Position numbers and translations under genes: made by a program. A stretch of 20,126 nucleotides of DNA from Desulfobacterales bacterium (GTDB taxonomy: Bacteria > Desulfobacterota > Desulfobacteria > Desulfobacterales > Desulfobacteraceae), in NCBI GenBank assembly GCA_022361535.1, contig JAKSAU010001193.1:1-20126 (forward strand), written 5' to 3'. Of this stretch, positions 7,647-15,060 are shown piece by piece (positions within the stretch are counted from its first letter, which is position 1; the number at the start of each line of letters is the position of its first letter). The notes under the pieces are model-generated. The model did no database searches, was not told where the DNA came from, and saw nothing but the letters and a program-made list of their open reading frames with translations.

Positions 7647-8666
7647 CTATACTTTTTTGCTGACTTTTTTGTTTGCGAACATGGATAGCCTGTCCAGATT
7701 CAGGTCACCTAAGGTTATTTTAAGACCCTGGCCGGCGTCCCTGGCCATAGAAAGCCAGTTTTCAAGTTCGGATTTCAAATATTCCTCACCCACACGCTTG
7801 TCGCCATTTTTTCCGGATATCGCATTGTCCATATCGCCGGAGTTAATAAAGGTCCATTGATCCATGGCCTTTGACACCACACCGGTATGTCCTTTGCTCC
7901 TCATGGAAAACGACAGAACCTGCCCTTCTTTTAAAAGCGGCATCATTTCCGTCATTAACGAATCTGCTTGAATCTCGGGATTTTTCACACTATAAAGCGT
8001 TTTCTTAAATACTTGGCGGCCGGACTCTGATACCAGACCTTCCCCATTCAGGTAATGATTTTGGGGCAGTCCTTTGGACAGTGCCTGGCTTATAAGATGC
8101 TGACCAAGCCCGCCTTTACCTTTGTACTGAACACCAAGTTGCCTGAGGCCTCCTACCACAAGTTCGTAACAATCCATTGAATCATAATCTTTGCCTATGA
8201 ATTGTTTGACTGCTTTAGACAGGTCGTCTCCGGCTGTATCATTTACTTGTGCGGCGGACTCACCTGGCATTCTTTGATGTGAGACAAGTGGTGTCGAGTT
8301 CTGACATTTAGCAGCAATGGCTTGCTTAAGATCCTTTCCCCAGAGCAACTCCTTGGATTGGGGATCATAAACGATTGTTGTACCGGGTCTTATTTTGTTA
8401 AAAGGCTTGTCCGCATTGACCTTATCATAAATAATATTCCAGCATTTATCCTTTAATGGTGTTTTAAAAAGAAGTTGTGAAATGGTAGGGGTATCACGGG
8501 TGATGGTACCGATCTCAATAAGCCCGTTTCCACTTGAATGACTTTTCGGGGAAGTGGCCATTGCATCTGAAAGGACATGGTTAAAAGATGGTTTTTCCGG
8601 GGCGTTAGAAAAACGCACCTGTGTTTGCGAATGGATCGTGTTGGGATCTGTACTCTGGATTTTCAA
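7647..8666 (-). CDS. NlpC/P60-like cysteine peptidase with LysM-like segment
   Basis: Protein of 339 aa from the chosen start. Residues about 58-100 (PTISQLLFKTP, CWNIIYDKVN, IRPGTTIVY) resemble a LysM-like wall-binding unit. The C-terminal half looks papain-like: MDCYELVVGGLRQLG puts a candidate nucleophile at Cys166, KGHTGVV a candidate His at 260, and FINSGDMDN polar residues near 275. These match the order of NlpC/P60 peptidoglycan endopeptidases, but overall similarity is low. No signal peptide is visible, so it may be cytoplasmic or exported by another route. Start: TTG at 8666 has GGAGG 6 nt upstream (8673-8677). A longer frame from TTG at 8747 exists but has no ribosome site there. 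The gene stands alone, divergent from the response regulator pair. Confidence 0.6.
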   Translation of the reverse strand: MKIQSTDPNTIHSQTQVRFSNAPEKPSFNHVLSDAMATSPKSHSSGNGLIEIGTITRDTPTISQLLFKTPLKDKCWNIIYDKVNADKPFNKIRPGTTIVYDPQSKELLWGKDLKQAIAAKCQNSTPLVSHQRMPGESAAQVNDTAGDDLSKAVKQFIGKDYDSMDCYELVVGGLRQLGVQYKGKGGLGQHLISQALSKGLPQNHYLNGEGLVSESGRQVFKKTLYSVKNPEIQADSLMTEMMPLLKEGQVLSFSMRSKGHTGVVSKAMDQWTFINSGDMDNAISGKNGDKRVGEEYLKSELENWLSMARDAGQGLKITLGDLNLDRLSMFANKKVSKKV

Positions 8667-9124
8667 AACGTCCCTCCATTTATAAAAAGGAGTAAATATC
8701 TGTTTTGCATACTTTTTATGGCTGTTTAAAAGCATAATCCATGCCAAATCAGTTCTCTTGTTCTAAATGTACGTAAAATGGCATAGAACACGTTGAAATG
8801 ATTTAAAATTACTTTCCGGGTATTAAGAAAATCGTCAAATAACCATCGGTTTCATCAGATAAGCGACAGGATTATGACAGCGATGTATATGTGGGCGAAA
8901 TAATGGTCTCTTATTAAAACGCTTATAATTTAAGCGCATAAAGCTTATTTACATGCGTGTCCGGATAAAGGGCGGATTTGAAAAATACACATTTATAGTT
9001 ATTGTTAAATTCATCATGACATGCCATGTATTACCCTATAGTTCGTTTCAGAGCAGGCATAGTTCAAAAGAACGTTGCAGACAAGCACGTTCTTGATTTT
9101 GATGAATAAATATCATTGAGGATT
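8667..9124. other. 458-bp divergent intergenic region
   Basis: AT-rich region between the peptidase gene (minus) and the response regulator gene (plus), with no convincing small gene. It holds GCTTA/TAAGC with a 5-nt spacer near 8921-8935, a weak plus-strand promoter candidate (TTGAAA at 8978-8983, TATTGT at 9000-9005, 16-nt spacing) and the inverted repeat at 9068-9094. I could not find a good minus-strand promoter for the peptidase. Confidence 0.5.
9068..9094. repeat. Perfect 8-bp inverted repeat upstream of the response regulator
   Basis: AAGAACGT at 9068-9075 and ACGTTCTT at 9087-9094, with an 11-nt spacer. It ends 30 bp before the ATG at 9125. It could be an operator, for instance for autoregulation by the NarL-type regulator, or a leader hairpin. 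Position and symmetry are seen directly; function is inferred. Confidence 0.5.
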
Positions 9125-9763
9125 ATGGAAAGTATAGCCGTTGTTATTGCAGATGATCATCCACTTATCAGACAAGCTGTAAAAAATACATTCAAAAACA
9201 ACAGCAGAATAAAAGTTTTGGGAGAAGCGAACAATGGAATCGAACTGCTGGCATTGATGGAAAAATCAGTTCCGGATATTGCCATTGTTGATCTGGAAAT
9301 GCCTGAGATGAACGGCTATGATACGATTTTGGCACTACATACCCACTACCCTGAAACCAAAACCATTGCCTTTAGCGGCTTTTTAAATGAGGCCAACCAG
9401 CAAAGAGCAATTGAAATGGGAGCCTTCGCTTCGATTAGTAAAACAGAGAGCAGCAAAGCGTTTTTAATCGCTCTTGATGCAATCATCAAAGGGGAAGAAT
9501 ATCACTCCGACGTATCTGCAGGTTTTTATGTTGAACAAGCAGCCCATGATGACAATATCACTTTAACATTGCGGGAAAAGCAGATTTTAAGCCTTATTGC
9601 AGAGGGAAAAACAAGCAGGCAGATCGGGGAGGCATATAATATATCCCAATGGACCGTAAACAAACACCGGGCGAACATTCGCGCAAAACTTGGGCACCGG
9701 AGTCTGGCTGAAATGGTTCGGTATGCCATAGAAAAAGGATATACAAACCAAAACAAAGAATAA
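9125..9763 (+). CDS. NarL/FixJ-family response regulator
   Basis: Two-domain transcriptional regulator of 212 aa. The receiver domain (about 4-120) has the acidic pair in VVIADDHPL, a phospho-acceptor Asp56 in VDLEMPEMNG, Ser84 in AFSGF and Lys106 in ISKTES. The LuxR-type helix-turn-helix (about 145-203) reads LTLREKQILSLIAEG, TSRQIGEAYNIS and TVNKHRANIRAKLG. I take ATG at 9125, preceded by GAGGA at short spacing; TTG at 9116 would add three residues and has no ribosome site. It would be activated by phosphorylation and bind DNA as a dimer. Neither sensor kinase in the window is adjacent, so its partner is unknown, though the two orphan kinases to the left are candidates. A second receiver gene follows in the same frame after one stop codon. 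Confidence 0.92.
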   Translation: MESIAVVIADDHPLIRQAVKNTFKNNSRIKVLGEANNGIELLALMEKSVPDIAIVDLEMPEMNGYDTILALHTHYPETKTIAFSGFLNEANQQRAIEMGAFASISKTESSKAFLIALDAIIKGEEYHSDVSAGFYVEQAAHDDNITLTLREKQILSLIAEGKTSRQIGEAYNISQWTVNKHRANIRAKLGHRSLAEMVRYAIEKGYTNQNKE

Positions 9764-9772
9764 ACCTTTGCC

Positions 9773-10144
9773 TTGAATACATCCAAATCCCATAGGGTCC
9801 TCGTCATTGATGACGAAGAAGCCATATTAGTTGTTTTATCCGGCATCATGGCCAGAAAAAATATAGATATACATACGGCTCAAACCGGTGAGCAGGGGAT
9901 TCGAAAAATGAGGGATGAATCTTATGATCTGATTCTTACGGATATGAAAATGCCGGGGCTTTCCGGTATTGATGTGCTCAATCAGGTCAAGCAACTCAAG
10001 GGAGATGACGTTCCTGTAATCGGGATGTCAGGTACCCCATGGCTGTTCGGTGATGCAAAGTTTGACGGTATTCTGACAAAGCCGTTCAGCCGCAAAGACC
10101 TGTTTGACACGATTAAGTCTTTGCTACCTTCTTTTTTTGATTAG
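9773..10144 (+). CDS. Stand-alone receiver-domain protein (CheY-like)
   Basis: Single receiver domain of 123 aa with VLVIDDEEAIL (Asp13/Asp14), phospho-acceptor Asp57 in LTDMKMPGLSG, Ser86 in GMSGTP and Lys103 in LTKPFS. There is no output domain, so it probably acts as a phosphate relay, a sink or a protein-protein switch. The only usable start is TTG at 9773. It lacks a visible ribosome site, and no ATG or GTG lies before the conserved core. It is 9 bp after the TAA of the response regulator and exactly in its frame, so reinitiation or stop readthrough may supply translation. It converges on the spermidine synthase-like gene, 26 bp away. Confidence 0.85.
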   Translation: MNTSKSHRVLVIDDEEAILVVLSGIMARKNIDIHTAQTGEQGIRKMRDESYDLILTDMKMPGLSGIDVLNQVKQLKGDDVPVIGMSGTPWLFGDAKFDGILTKPFSRKDLFDTIKSLLPSFFD

Positions 10145-10170
10145 ATATGTTTTTTGTTGGTATACAAAGA

Positions 10171-11871
10171 TTATTCCAGAAGCCAGGATTCATGGTTGTA
10201 AAATGATAGCAGCACCGGGAATAAAAGGGTATTCACCTCTGTGTGCCGGCTTTGATCCATGCCTTTTCCAAAAACCAACTGGCGCCTGAAAACCCGTGCA
10301 GTCAAAAAATCGGTCGGCACCTCAAATTCAAGAGAAGAAATCCGATTCAAAAGATAGTTTTTGTCTATACCTTTACGGGTACAAAGGTACCATCCCCAGT
10401 CACCGAAAGAAGGGACATTTTCATGGAAGGGTAAAGTGGAAAACCCTGCTGCCTCCAATGTCCTGCCAATGCAAAGAAAGCTTTCTTTAGCAAGGTAAGG
10501 TGATGTTGCCTGGACCGCCATGATCCCTTGTGCAGACAGCCGGCGCTGGATTTTAAGGTAGAACTCCAGTGAATAAAGCTTGGTTAGTTCTGGTGTGGAT
10601 GGATCAGGCATATCCACGATAATTACATCCCATATTCCTGTAACCTGATCCAGGTATTTGTCTGCATCCAGGTTCATGACCTTTACTTCGGCTACATGTT
10701 TTGGGTCTGATACGTTGTGCCGGGGCCTTGACCCTGAAGCTGCCTGATAGATTTGTCTGTCAGGTCCTGATGAAATCCCCTGGCCTTTTAATGTGGTCAC
10801 CCGGGCATCTGAAAATGCATGGTTATTGATCCGGGTGAGCAGGGGGTGGGTGGCGGCAAGTTCAGTCATGGCAGGGTCCAGGTCCACAAGGGTAATTTCT
10901 TTTACCTTGGAATATTTTAAGACTTCTCTTAATGCACATCCGTCTCCTCCGCCAAGTATCAGCACCTTATCTTTTTTAGATGCCAGGGCCATGGCGGGAT
11001 GGACCAGTGATTCATGGTATCTTGCCTCGTCTGTGCTGCACAACTGCAGGTTGCCGTTTAAAAAAAGGCGGACTTCATCCAAAGGCTTGTAATGGGTAAT
11101 CACAATATGCTGGTATTGGCTGGTCTTAGAATAGACAATAGGGTCATCGTAAAGGGACTGCTCGTTTTTAACTTGCCAGTCCCGGTTATAGAAGTACCCG
11201 TAAAGCACCGCACAGAATGTGGCGGCCATCACCAGGGATAACAACATGCTTTTGGGGATAATTTTTTTTTGAGTAAAGTAGATAAAGGTGACCAGGGCCA
11301 GGATAAAATTCATCCCTGCAGTCAGGAAAGCTGCCTCGGTAATGGGGAAAAACCTGAGCAGGATAAATACATAGATCAAAGCACCGGCCAGGCTGCCGAT
11401 ATAGTCGGCGGAAAGGATGTTGCCAAGGTTGGTGGACAATTCTTTTGAAAAATCATTGTTTATACGGATGATCACTGGGATTTCCAGACCGATCAGGATA
11501 CCGATTACAGAAACAAAAAAATAGAGCACCAAGCTGTAATGGGCGGTATAGCCGTAGGACAGGTAAGTCAGGCTGGGAGAAAAACCTCCTGCTAAAGCCA
11601 AAGCGATTTCAATGCAGATAAAAGTGTAGATTAAATATTTTTTTTTAATCTGGGCCTGGATCAGACTGCCAAACCCCATCCAGAACATCATCAAGCCGAT
11701 GACCATGGCCCATTGCTCAAAGGCATTGCCCAGAATCATGGAGGCCAGGCTGGCCTGGATATACTCAAGGATAATGCCGCAGGCCCCGGATGCAAACATA
11801 CACAGGCATAACAGGGCCGAGGCAAAATTAAACCGGGAAGGTGAAGAAATTTCCCTTACATCAGATGGCAT
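10171..11871 (-). CDS. Membrane-fused spermidine synthase-like aminopropyltransferase
   Basis: Protein of 566 aa, about twice the length of soluble SpeE. Residues about 15-228 hold roughly seven hydrophobic helices. Residues about 245-550 form a spermidine synthase-type methyltransferase fold: LNGNLQLCSTDEARYHESLVHP (272-293 region), ILGGGDGCALREVL (305-318), LVDLDP (328-333) and IVDMPDPSTPELTKLYS (418-434), where Asp420 and Asp423 fall in the catalytic DxxDP region. About 35 polar residues (362-396) interrupt the domain before VKVMNLDADKYL. Known relatives transfer an aminopropyl group from decarboxylated AdoMet to a polyamine; the substrate here is unknown. Its ATG overlaps the end of the DUF350 gene by 11 bp and has no ribosome site, implying translational coupling. 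It is the last gene of the operon. Confidence 0.88.
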   Translation of the reverse strand: MPSDVREISSPSRFNFASALLCLCMFASGACGIILEYIQASLASMILGNAFEQWAMVIGLMMFWMGFGSLIQAQIKKKYLIYTFICIEIALALAGGFSPSLTYLSYGYTAHYSLVLYFFVSVIGILIGLEIPVIIRINNDFSKELSTNLGNILSADYIGSLAGALIYVFILLRFFPITEAAFLTAGMNFILALVTFIYFTQKKIIPKSMLLSLVMAATFCAVLYGYFYNRDWQVKNEQSLYDDPIVYSKTSQYQHIVITHYKPLDEVRLFLNGNLQLCSTDEARYHESLVHPAMALASKKDKVLILGGGDGCALREVLKYSKVKEITLVDLDPAMTELAATHPLLTRINNHAFSDARVTTLKGQGISSGPDRQIYQAASGSRPRHNVSDPKHVAEVKVMNLDADKYLDQVTGIWDVIIVDMPDPSTPELTKLYSLEFYLKIQRRLSAQGIMAVQATSPYLAKESFLCIGRTLEAAGFSTLPFHENVPSFGDWGWYLCTRKGIDKNYLLNRISSLEFEVPTDFLTARVFRRQLVFGKGMDQSRHTEVNTLLFPVLLSFYNHESWLLE

Positions 11872-12751
11872 AAGCGATGATGACGGCTACGGCTATGATG
11901 GCACTTTCTACCACGATCAGGGCGGCTACGTTTTGATCCTGCTTGATCTCTGTTGCCAGGTTGGTAGTGGGTAACAGCACCCGGTCCACAAGGGCCCTGA
12001 AAACCAAAAGCAGCAGCATCCCGAAAACAGTATAAATGGCAAAGCCGGCAATATCCGTTCCCCAACCGGTAAATGGGCCGGACAGGCTGGACATTAGGAT
12101 AATGCCTAACGCCACAAGAATTCCGCCAAGGCCGATACCGGCAGCCAGGTTATTCTTTTTGATCTCTTCGCGCACATTAAACGGGGTAATCATTTCATAC
12201 AGAAGCCCGAATGTTAGCAACACCACTTGACCCAATACAAAAAAGAGCAAGGCAGACAACAGGGATTGAACAAACGGGCCGCCGCCGCCGGACAGGCTTC
12301 CGTTTAGAATGAATCCCGTGGCAACATACATGCCAGCTTCAACCATTCCTAAAGCTGTGTTCCCGGTAACTGTCCGGCCGTCAGGCAGGGTGAATTCTTT
12401 GATGCATTCCCCGTCATTGTCTATGTGGCCCATCATGATATAGTCATTGATAAACCGGGATGAAAAAAGAAAGCCTGTGATGATCAGTCCGTCTACGGCA
12501 AGCACGATCAGGTCCAGCCAGAATCCTGATGAATCCCCTGACAGGGCACCTGACATGGCAATGGCGATACCAAGATATAACCCGGCACGTCGCAAACCTA
12601 CGGCCACATTGCCGTCATCAATATGGCGGTCATCATCGAAATCCCGTGTCCGCCAATCATCCAGCCGTTTGGCCAGAAAGATAAATAAAATGCCTACAAG
12701 GGCAAAGCAGAATCCTTGTAACAGGTCTGTAAGAATTGCGATAAAGCTCAT
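11861..12751 (-). CDS. Duplicated DUF350 (YjfL-like) inner-membrane protein
   Basis: Integral membrane protein of 296 aa with about eight hydrophobic segments (near 10-30, 50-68, 79-99, 132-150, 161-183, 202-222, 233-253 and 275-295). A motif of the form N-x-A-x-G followed by a Gly-rich helix recurs at N48, N131 and N201 and, degenerate, at N274. The first three repeats end in SGALSG, NGSLSG and SSLSG. This matches two fused DUF350 units, each made of two hairpins. The biochemical role of DUF350 is not known; E. coli YjfL belongs to it, in a cluster with a PspA-like protein and a glutathionylspermidine synthase-like protein. ATG at 12751 has AAGGAG 7 nt upstream. It begins 11 bp after the lipoprotein gene and overlaps the synthase gene by 11 bp. 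Confidence 0.85.
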   Translation of the reverse strand: MSFIAILTDLLQGFCFALVGILFIFLAKRLDDWRTRDFDDDRHIDDGNVAVGLRRAGLYLGIAIAMSGALSGDSSGFWLDLIVLAVDGLIITGFLFSSRFINDYIMMGHIDNDGECIKEFTLPDGRTVTGNTALGMVEAGMYVATGFILNGSLSGGGGPFVQSLLSALLFFVLGQVVLLTFGLLYEMITPFNVREEIKKNNLAAGIGLGGILVALGIILMSSLSGPFTGWGTDIAGFAIYTVFGMLLLLVFRALVDRVLLPTTNLATEIKQDQNVAALIVVESAIIAVAVIIAYAI

Positions 12752-12762
12752 TATTGGTCTCC

Positions 12763-14412
12763 TTATTTACCTTTCCCCTTGGGACCGCCGCCCCGAAGGC
12801 TTGAACTGCCGCCCCTGACCGAAGCCGGCCTGGATTTAAATCCCCCTGTTTTAGCAAAGGTGGTGTTTTGATATCGGGGTGAGCGTTTAATTTTGGTTCC
12901 CCGGGTGCCGTATGTATAGGCACCGGTTTTGGTTTTGCCGTAATACGGCTTTTTATAACGGTAATCCGTTCTCCACCGGTTCCATGATCCATAGTAATAA
13001 TAGGATGGGGGGAAAAAGAATAGATGGGAGAAAAAGGCATACCGCCCATACCAGGACCAGAAGCTCTCTCCGTTTTCATCTTCTTTCCATTCCCCATACT
13101 GGGGATTTCCTACATAGGCCATGCCCGGAGGCGCTGCCATTGCATCCGGCTCAAATGCTCCGTAAGGCTTGGATAAAATGGCCATGCCCAAGTTGTCATA
13201 GTTTTGTTCGTAAAATGACGGATTAACTTTTACCCAGTCAGTTTCGGTGGTCTCGCCGTTCTCTTCTTTCAGGTATTTGTGAAAATAGGCAGCCCGGCCA
13301 CTCTCAACCCAGAGGCTGGCAGCATTGTGACGCCGGTCCGGCCAGTTTTCAGTAGGTTTGAGGTCCAGCATCTGCCAAGCCCCACCAAGGCCTTTGGTTA
13401 CCCTAATGTTCATCCCGCCGTAGCCTGGTGACAATTCCGCTATACTGTCAGCCTCTGACTCCATCAGGGTCTGATAGGTGGCGGGTGATACCTGGCGTGT
13501 AAAACTTGTAAACCTGGGGTTATAGTAGTCAGACCGCTCATCCCAAGATTCGCGTTTGATGGTGACAAAATAGTCCTCTTTCATGTCCTGGAGCACCTTG
13601 GTATAGCTCTGGTAGAGTTGGTCCAGGTCTTTTTCCAGTTTAGGTCCGTCTGTTTTGAATCGGGTTTTATCCCTGGCGATTGCATCTACGGCAGTTACAA
13701 ACGCGGCATAGTCTGCCGTACCTGATTTGTGGGCCTTGGACTGGGTTTCCACCACTGCCATGTTCTTTTGGGTATCGGTCTCCATTTTTGAAAATGGGGC
13801 AAACCTGGTATCGATCAGTTTGGCTGAATCCGGAAACTTCTCCTTTGCTTTGATCAGGGGGCCTGTTCCAATGGTTTGTATCCCGGACAGGATTGTTTTT
13901 CCCGATGCAAGGGCTGCTGTTGCCATGGCAGGGGCTTCTTTCATTGCCGTACGGATTCGGTCCATGCGGTTAAAAGGAATCTGCGCCTGTTTTTTTGCCT
14001 CCTGGACTACTTTATTGATCCGGTTGATCTGTACCAAAGCCTGAACAGCACCGTCAGGCTTATTTTGCTTTAAAATTGGAGCAAGTTCCTTGTCGTACAA
14101 ACCTTGAGCCCTGGATAATGTATCTTTGGCCTGGTCAAATGAGGCTGCCCAATTTTCCTTGTCAGCATATCTGGCCATCGGGGCAAAATCCGGAGATGAT
14201 TTTAAATTAGTAAACTTGGCCTGTTGGTCCTCTATAAAAGTCTGGGTACTATCCATTCCTTTTGTTAGGGATTTGGCCTTAGTTTTAATGTCGTCCGGCA
14301 AGCCGCCCCCACATCCGGCAAGGCTTAAAAGGGCAATCCCTAAAAGGATGCCTGCCAGATTGACAAGAAATCTTGAATTAATCCGGTTTTTACTGGGTTT
14401 TAACAGTCTCAT
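12763..14412 (-). CDS. Large lipoprotein with aromatic/Gly/Arg-rich C-terminus
   Basis: Predicted lipoprotein of 549 aa. A basic N-terminus, a hydrophobic stretch (about 15-32) and the lipobox LAGC give lipidated Cys34, followed by GGG. Residues about 40-290 look alpha-helical and heptad-like, with many Lys/Gln/Asp. Residues 290-420 look mixed alpha/beta (SDYYNPRFTSF, GYGGMNIRVTKGLGG). From about 428 on the chain is rich in Tyr, Trp, Phe, Gly, Arg and Lys, including YYYY at 471-474, and ends in RGG/GKGK repeats. I recognise no named family. The tail could bind membrane or polyanions. ATG at 14412 has AAGGAG 9 nt upstream and overlaps the preceding gene by 23 bp. It sits between the DUF4178-like and DUF350 genes and so probably works in the periplasm with the same system. 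Confidence 0.8.
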   Translation of the reverse strand: MRLLKPSKNRINSRFLVNLAGILLGIALLSLAGCGGGLPDDIKTKAKSLTKGMDSTQTFIEDQQAKFTNLKSSPDFAPMARYADKENWAASFDQAKDTLSRAQGLYDKELAPILKQNKPDGAVQALVQINRINKVVQEAKKQAQIPFNRMDRIRTAMKEAPAMATAALASGKTILSGIQTIGTGPLIKAKEKFPDSAKLIDTRFAPFSKMETDTQKNMAVVETQSKAHKSGTADYAAFVTAVDAIARDKTRFKTDGPKLEKDLDQLYQSYTKVLQDMKEDYFVTIKRESWDERSDYYNPRFTSFTRQVSPATYQTLMESEADSIAELSPGYGGMNIRVTKGLGGAWQMLDLKPTENWPDRRHNAASLWVESGRAAYFHKYLKEENGETTETDWVKVNPSFYEQNYDNLGMAILSKPYGAFEPDAMAAPPGMAYVGNPQYGEWKEDENGESFWSWYGRYAFFSHLFFFPPSYYYYGSWNRWRTDYRYKKPYYGKTKTGAYTYGTRGTKIKRSPRYQNTTFAKTGGFKSRPASVRGGSSSLRGGGPKGKGK

Positions 14413-15046
14413 TACCGGGCGCTCCTTTGGTCATTATGGTGATCTCTTCAGGGACAATCGGTTTGGAAATATAAATCCGGTACTCATCCTTTGATCCGCC
14501 TGTCCATTCTTCTATGGTGATGGACAATGAGGCAGAGTCATTGGCAAATTCATAAAGAAACACCTGCTCTTCTTTACCACCGCGTCTGTATATGGCTGCC
14601 CAGTCATCATCATAAAAGAATTTTTCCCCGGCATAAACAATGGAATCCTCGTCGCTTACAATTTGGTCCAGGTCATCTTCATCAATGGGTTGGCCCTCTT
14701 CATCGGTGAGTCGCTTGAAATTGGTCTGATCCAGGGTGATGGAGACTTCAAGTTCATCGTCATATTCCCACTCAAAGTGTCCTGTTGCTCCGGTTTCAAG
14801 ACAAAGGCAGGTTAGCTCGGTTACTGTATAATCCTGGGGTTTGGAAAAATCTTCACTGGTTTCCTGGTAGCTGTTTTTTTCCTTTACATAATAGGTATCC
14901 CCAAAGCAGGTAAAAAAAGAACCCTGCTGGGCGTCCCTGATGGTCAGGCTGTTCTGCTCTTCTTCAGATACCATTTTTTCCGGATCTATGGTCCGGATGA
15001 GAGAAAATCTCTGGTCAAAGGATTTTTTATCTGCAGTATTGATCAT
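14390..15046 (-). CDS. Acidic DUF4178-like accessory protein
   Basis: Protein of 218 aa, very acidic (EDDLDQIVSDEDS and similar), with no signal peptide or membrane segment, so probably cytosolic. Two beta-rich halves are suggested: GSFFTCFGDTYYVKE followed by LETGATGHFEWEYDDEL, and IVYAGEKFFYDDDW followed by LSITIEEW and DEYRIYISKPI. This pattern, and its place beside TelA, DUF350 and spermidine synthase-like genes, recalls DUF4178 proteins, but I cannot confirm the family by eye. ATG at 15046 has AAGGA 7 nt upstream and follows the telA-like stop by 14 bp. The 3' end overlaps the lipoprotein gene. Confidence 0.7.
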   Translation of the reverse strand: MINTADKKSFDQRFSLIRTIDPEKMVSEEEQNSLTIRDAQQGSFFTCFGDTYYVKEKNSYQETSEDFSKPQDYTVTELTCLCLETGATGHFEWEYDDELEVSITLDQTNFKRLTDEEGQPIDEDDLDQIVSDEDSIVYAGEKFFYDDDWAAIYRRGGKEEQVFLYEFANDSASLSITIEEWTGGSKDEYRIYISKPIVPEEITIMTKGAPGNETVKTQ

Positions 15047-15060
15047 GGCAACGTCCTTGT

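Noticed and set aside
8776..8797. TGGCAT with a later TTG, resembling a sigma-54 promoter
   Set aside because: The spacing between the two elements is about 3 bp too long for the -24/-12 consensus and the GC of the -12 element is missing.
10145..10170. T-rich stretch between the receiver gene and the synthase gene as a terminator
   Set aside because: T runs are present but no stem of useful length precedes them on either strand.
12657..13097. Alternative minus-strand frame of 146 codons over the lipoprotein tail
   Set aside because: It overlaps two well-supported genes in another frame and is Pro/Gly/Lys-rich shadow sequence.
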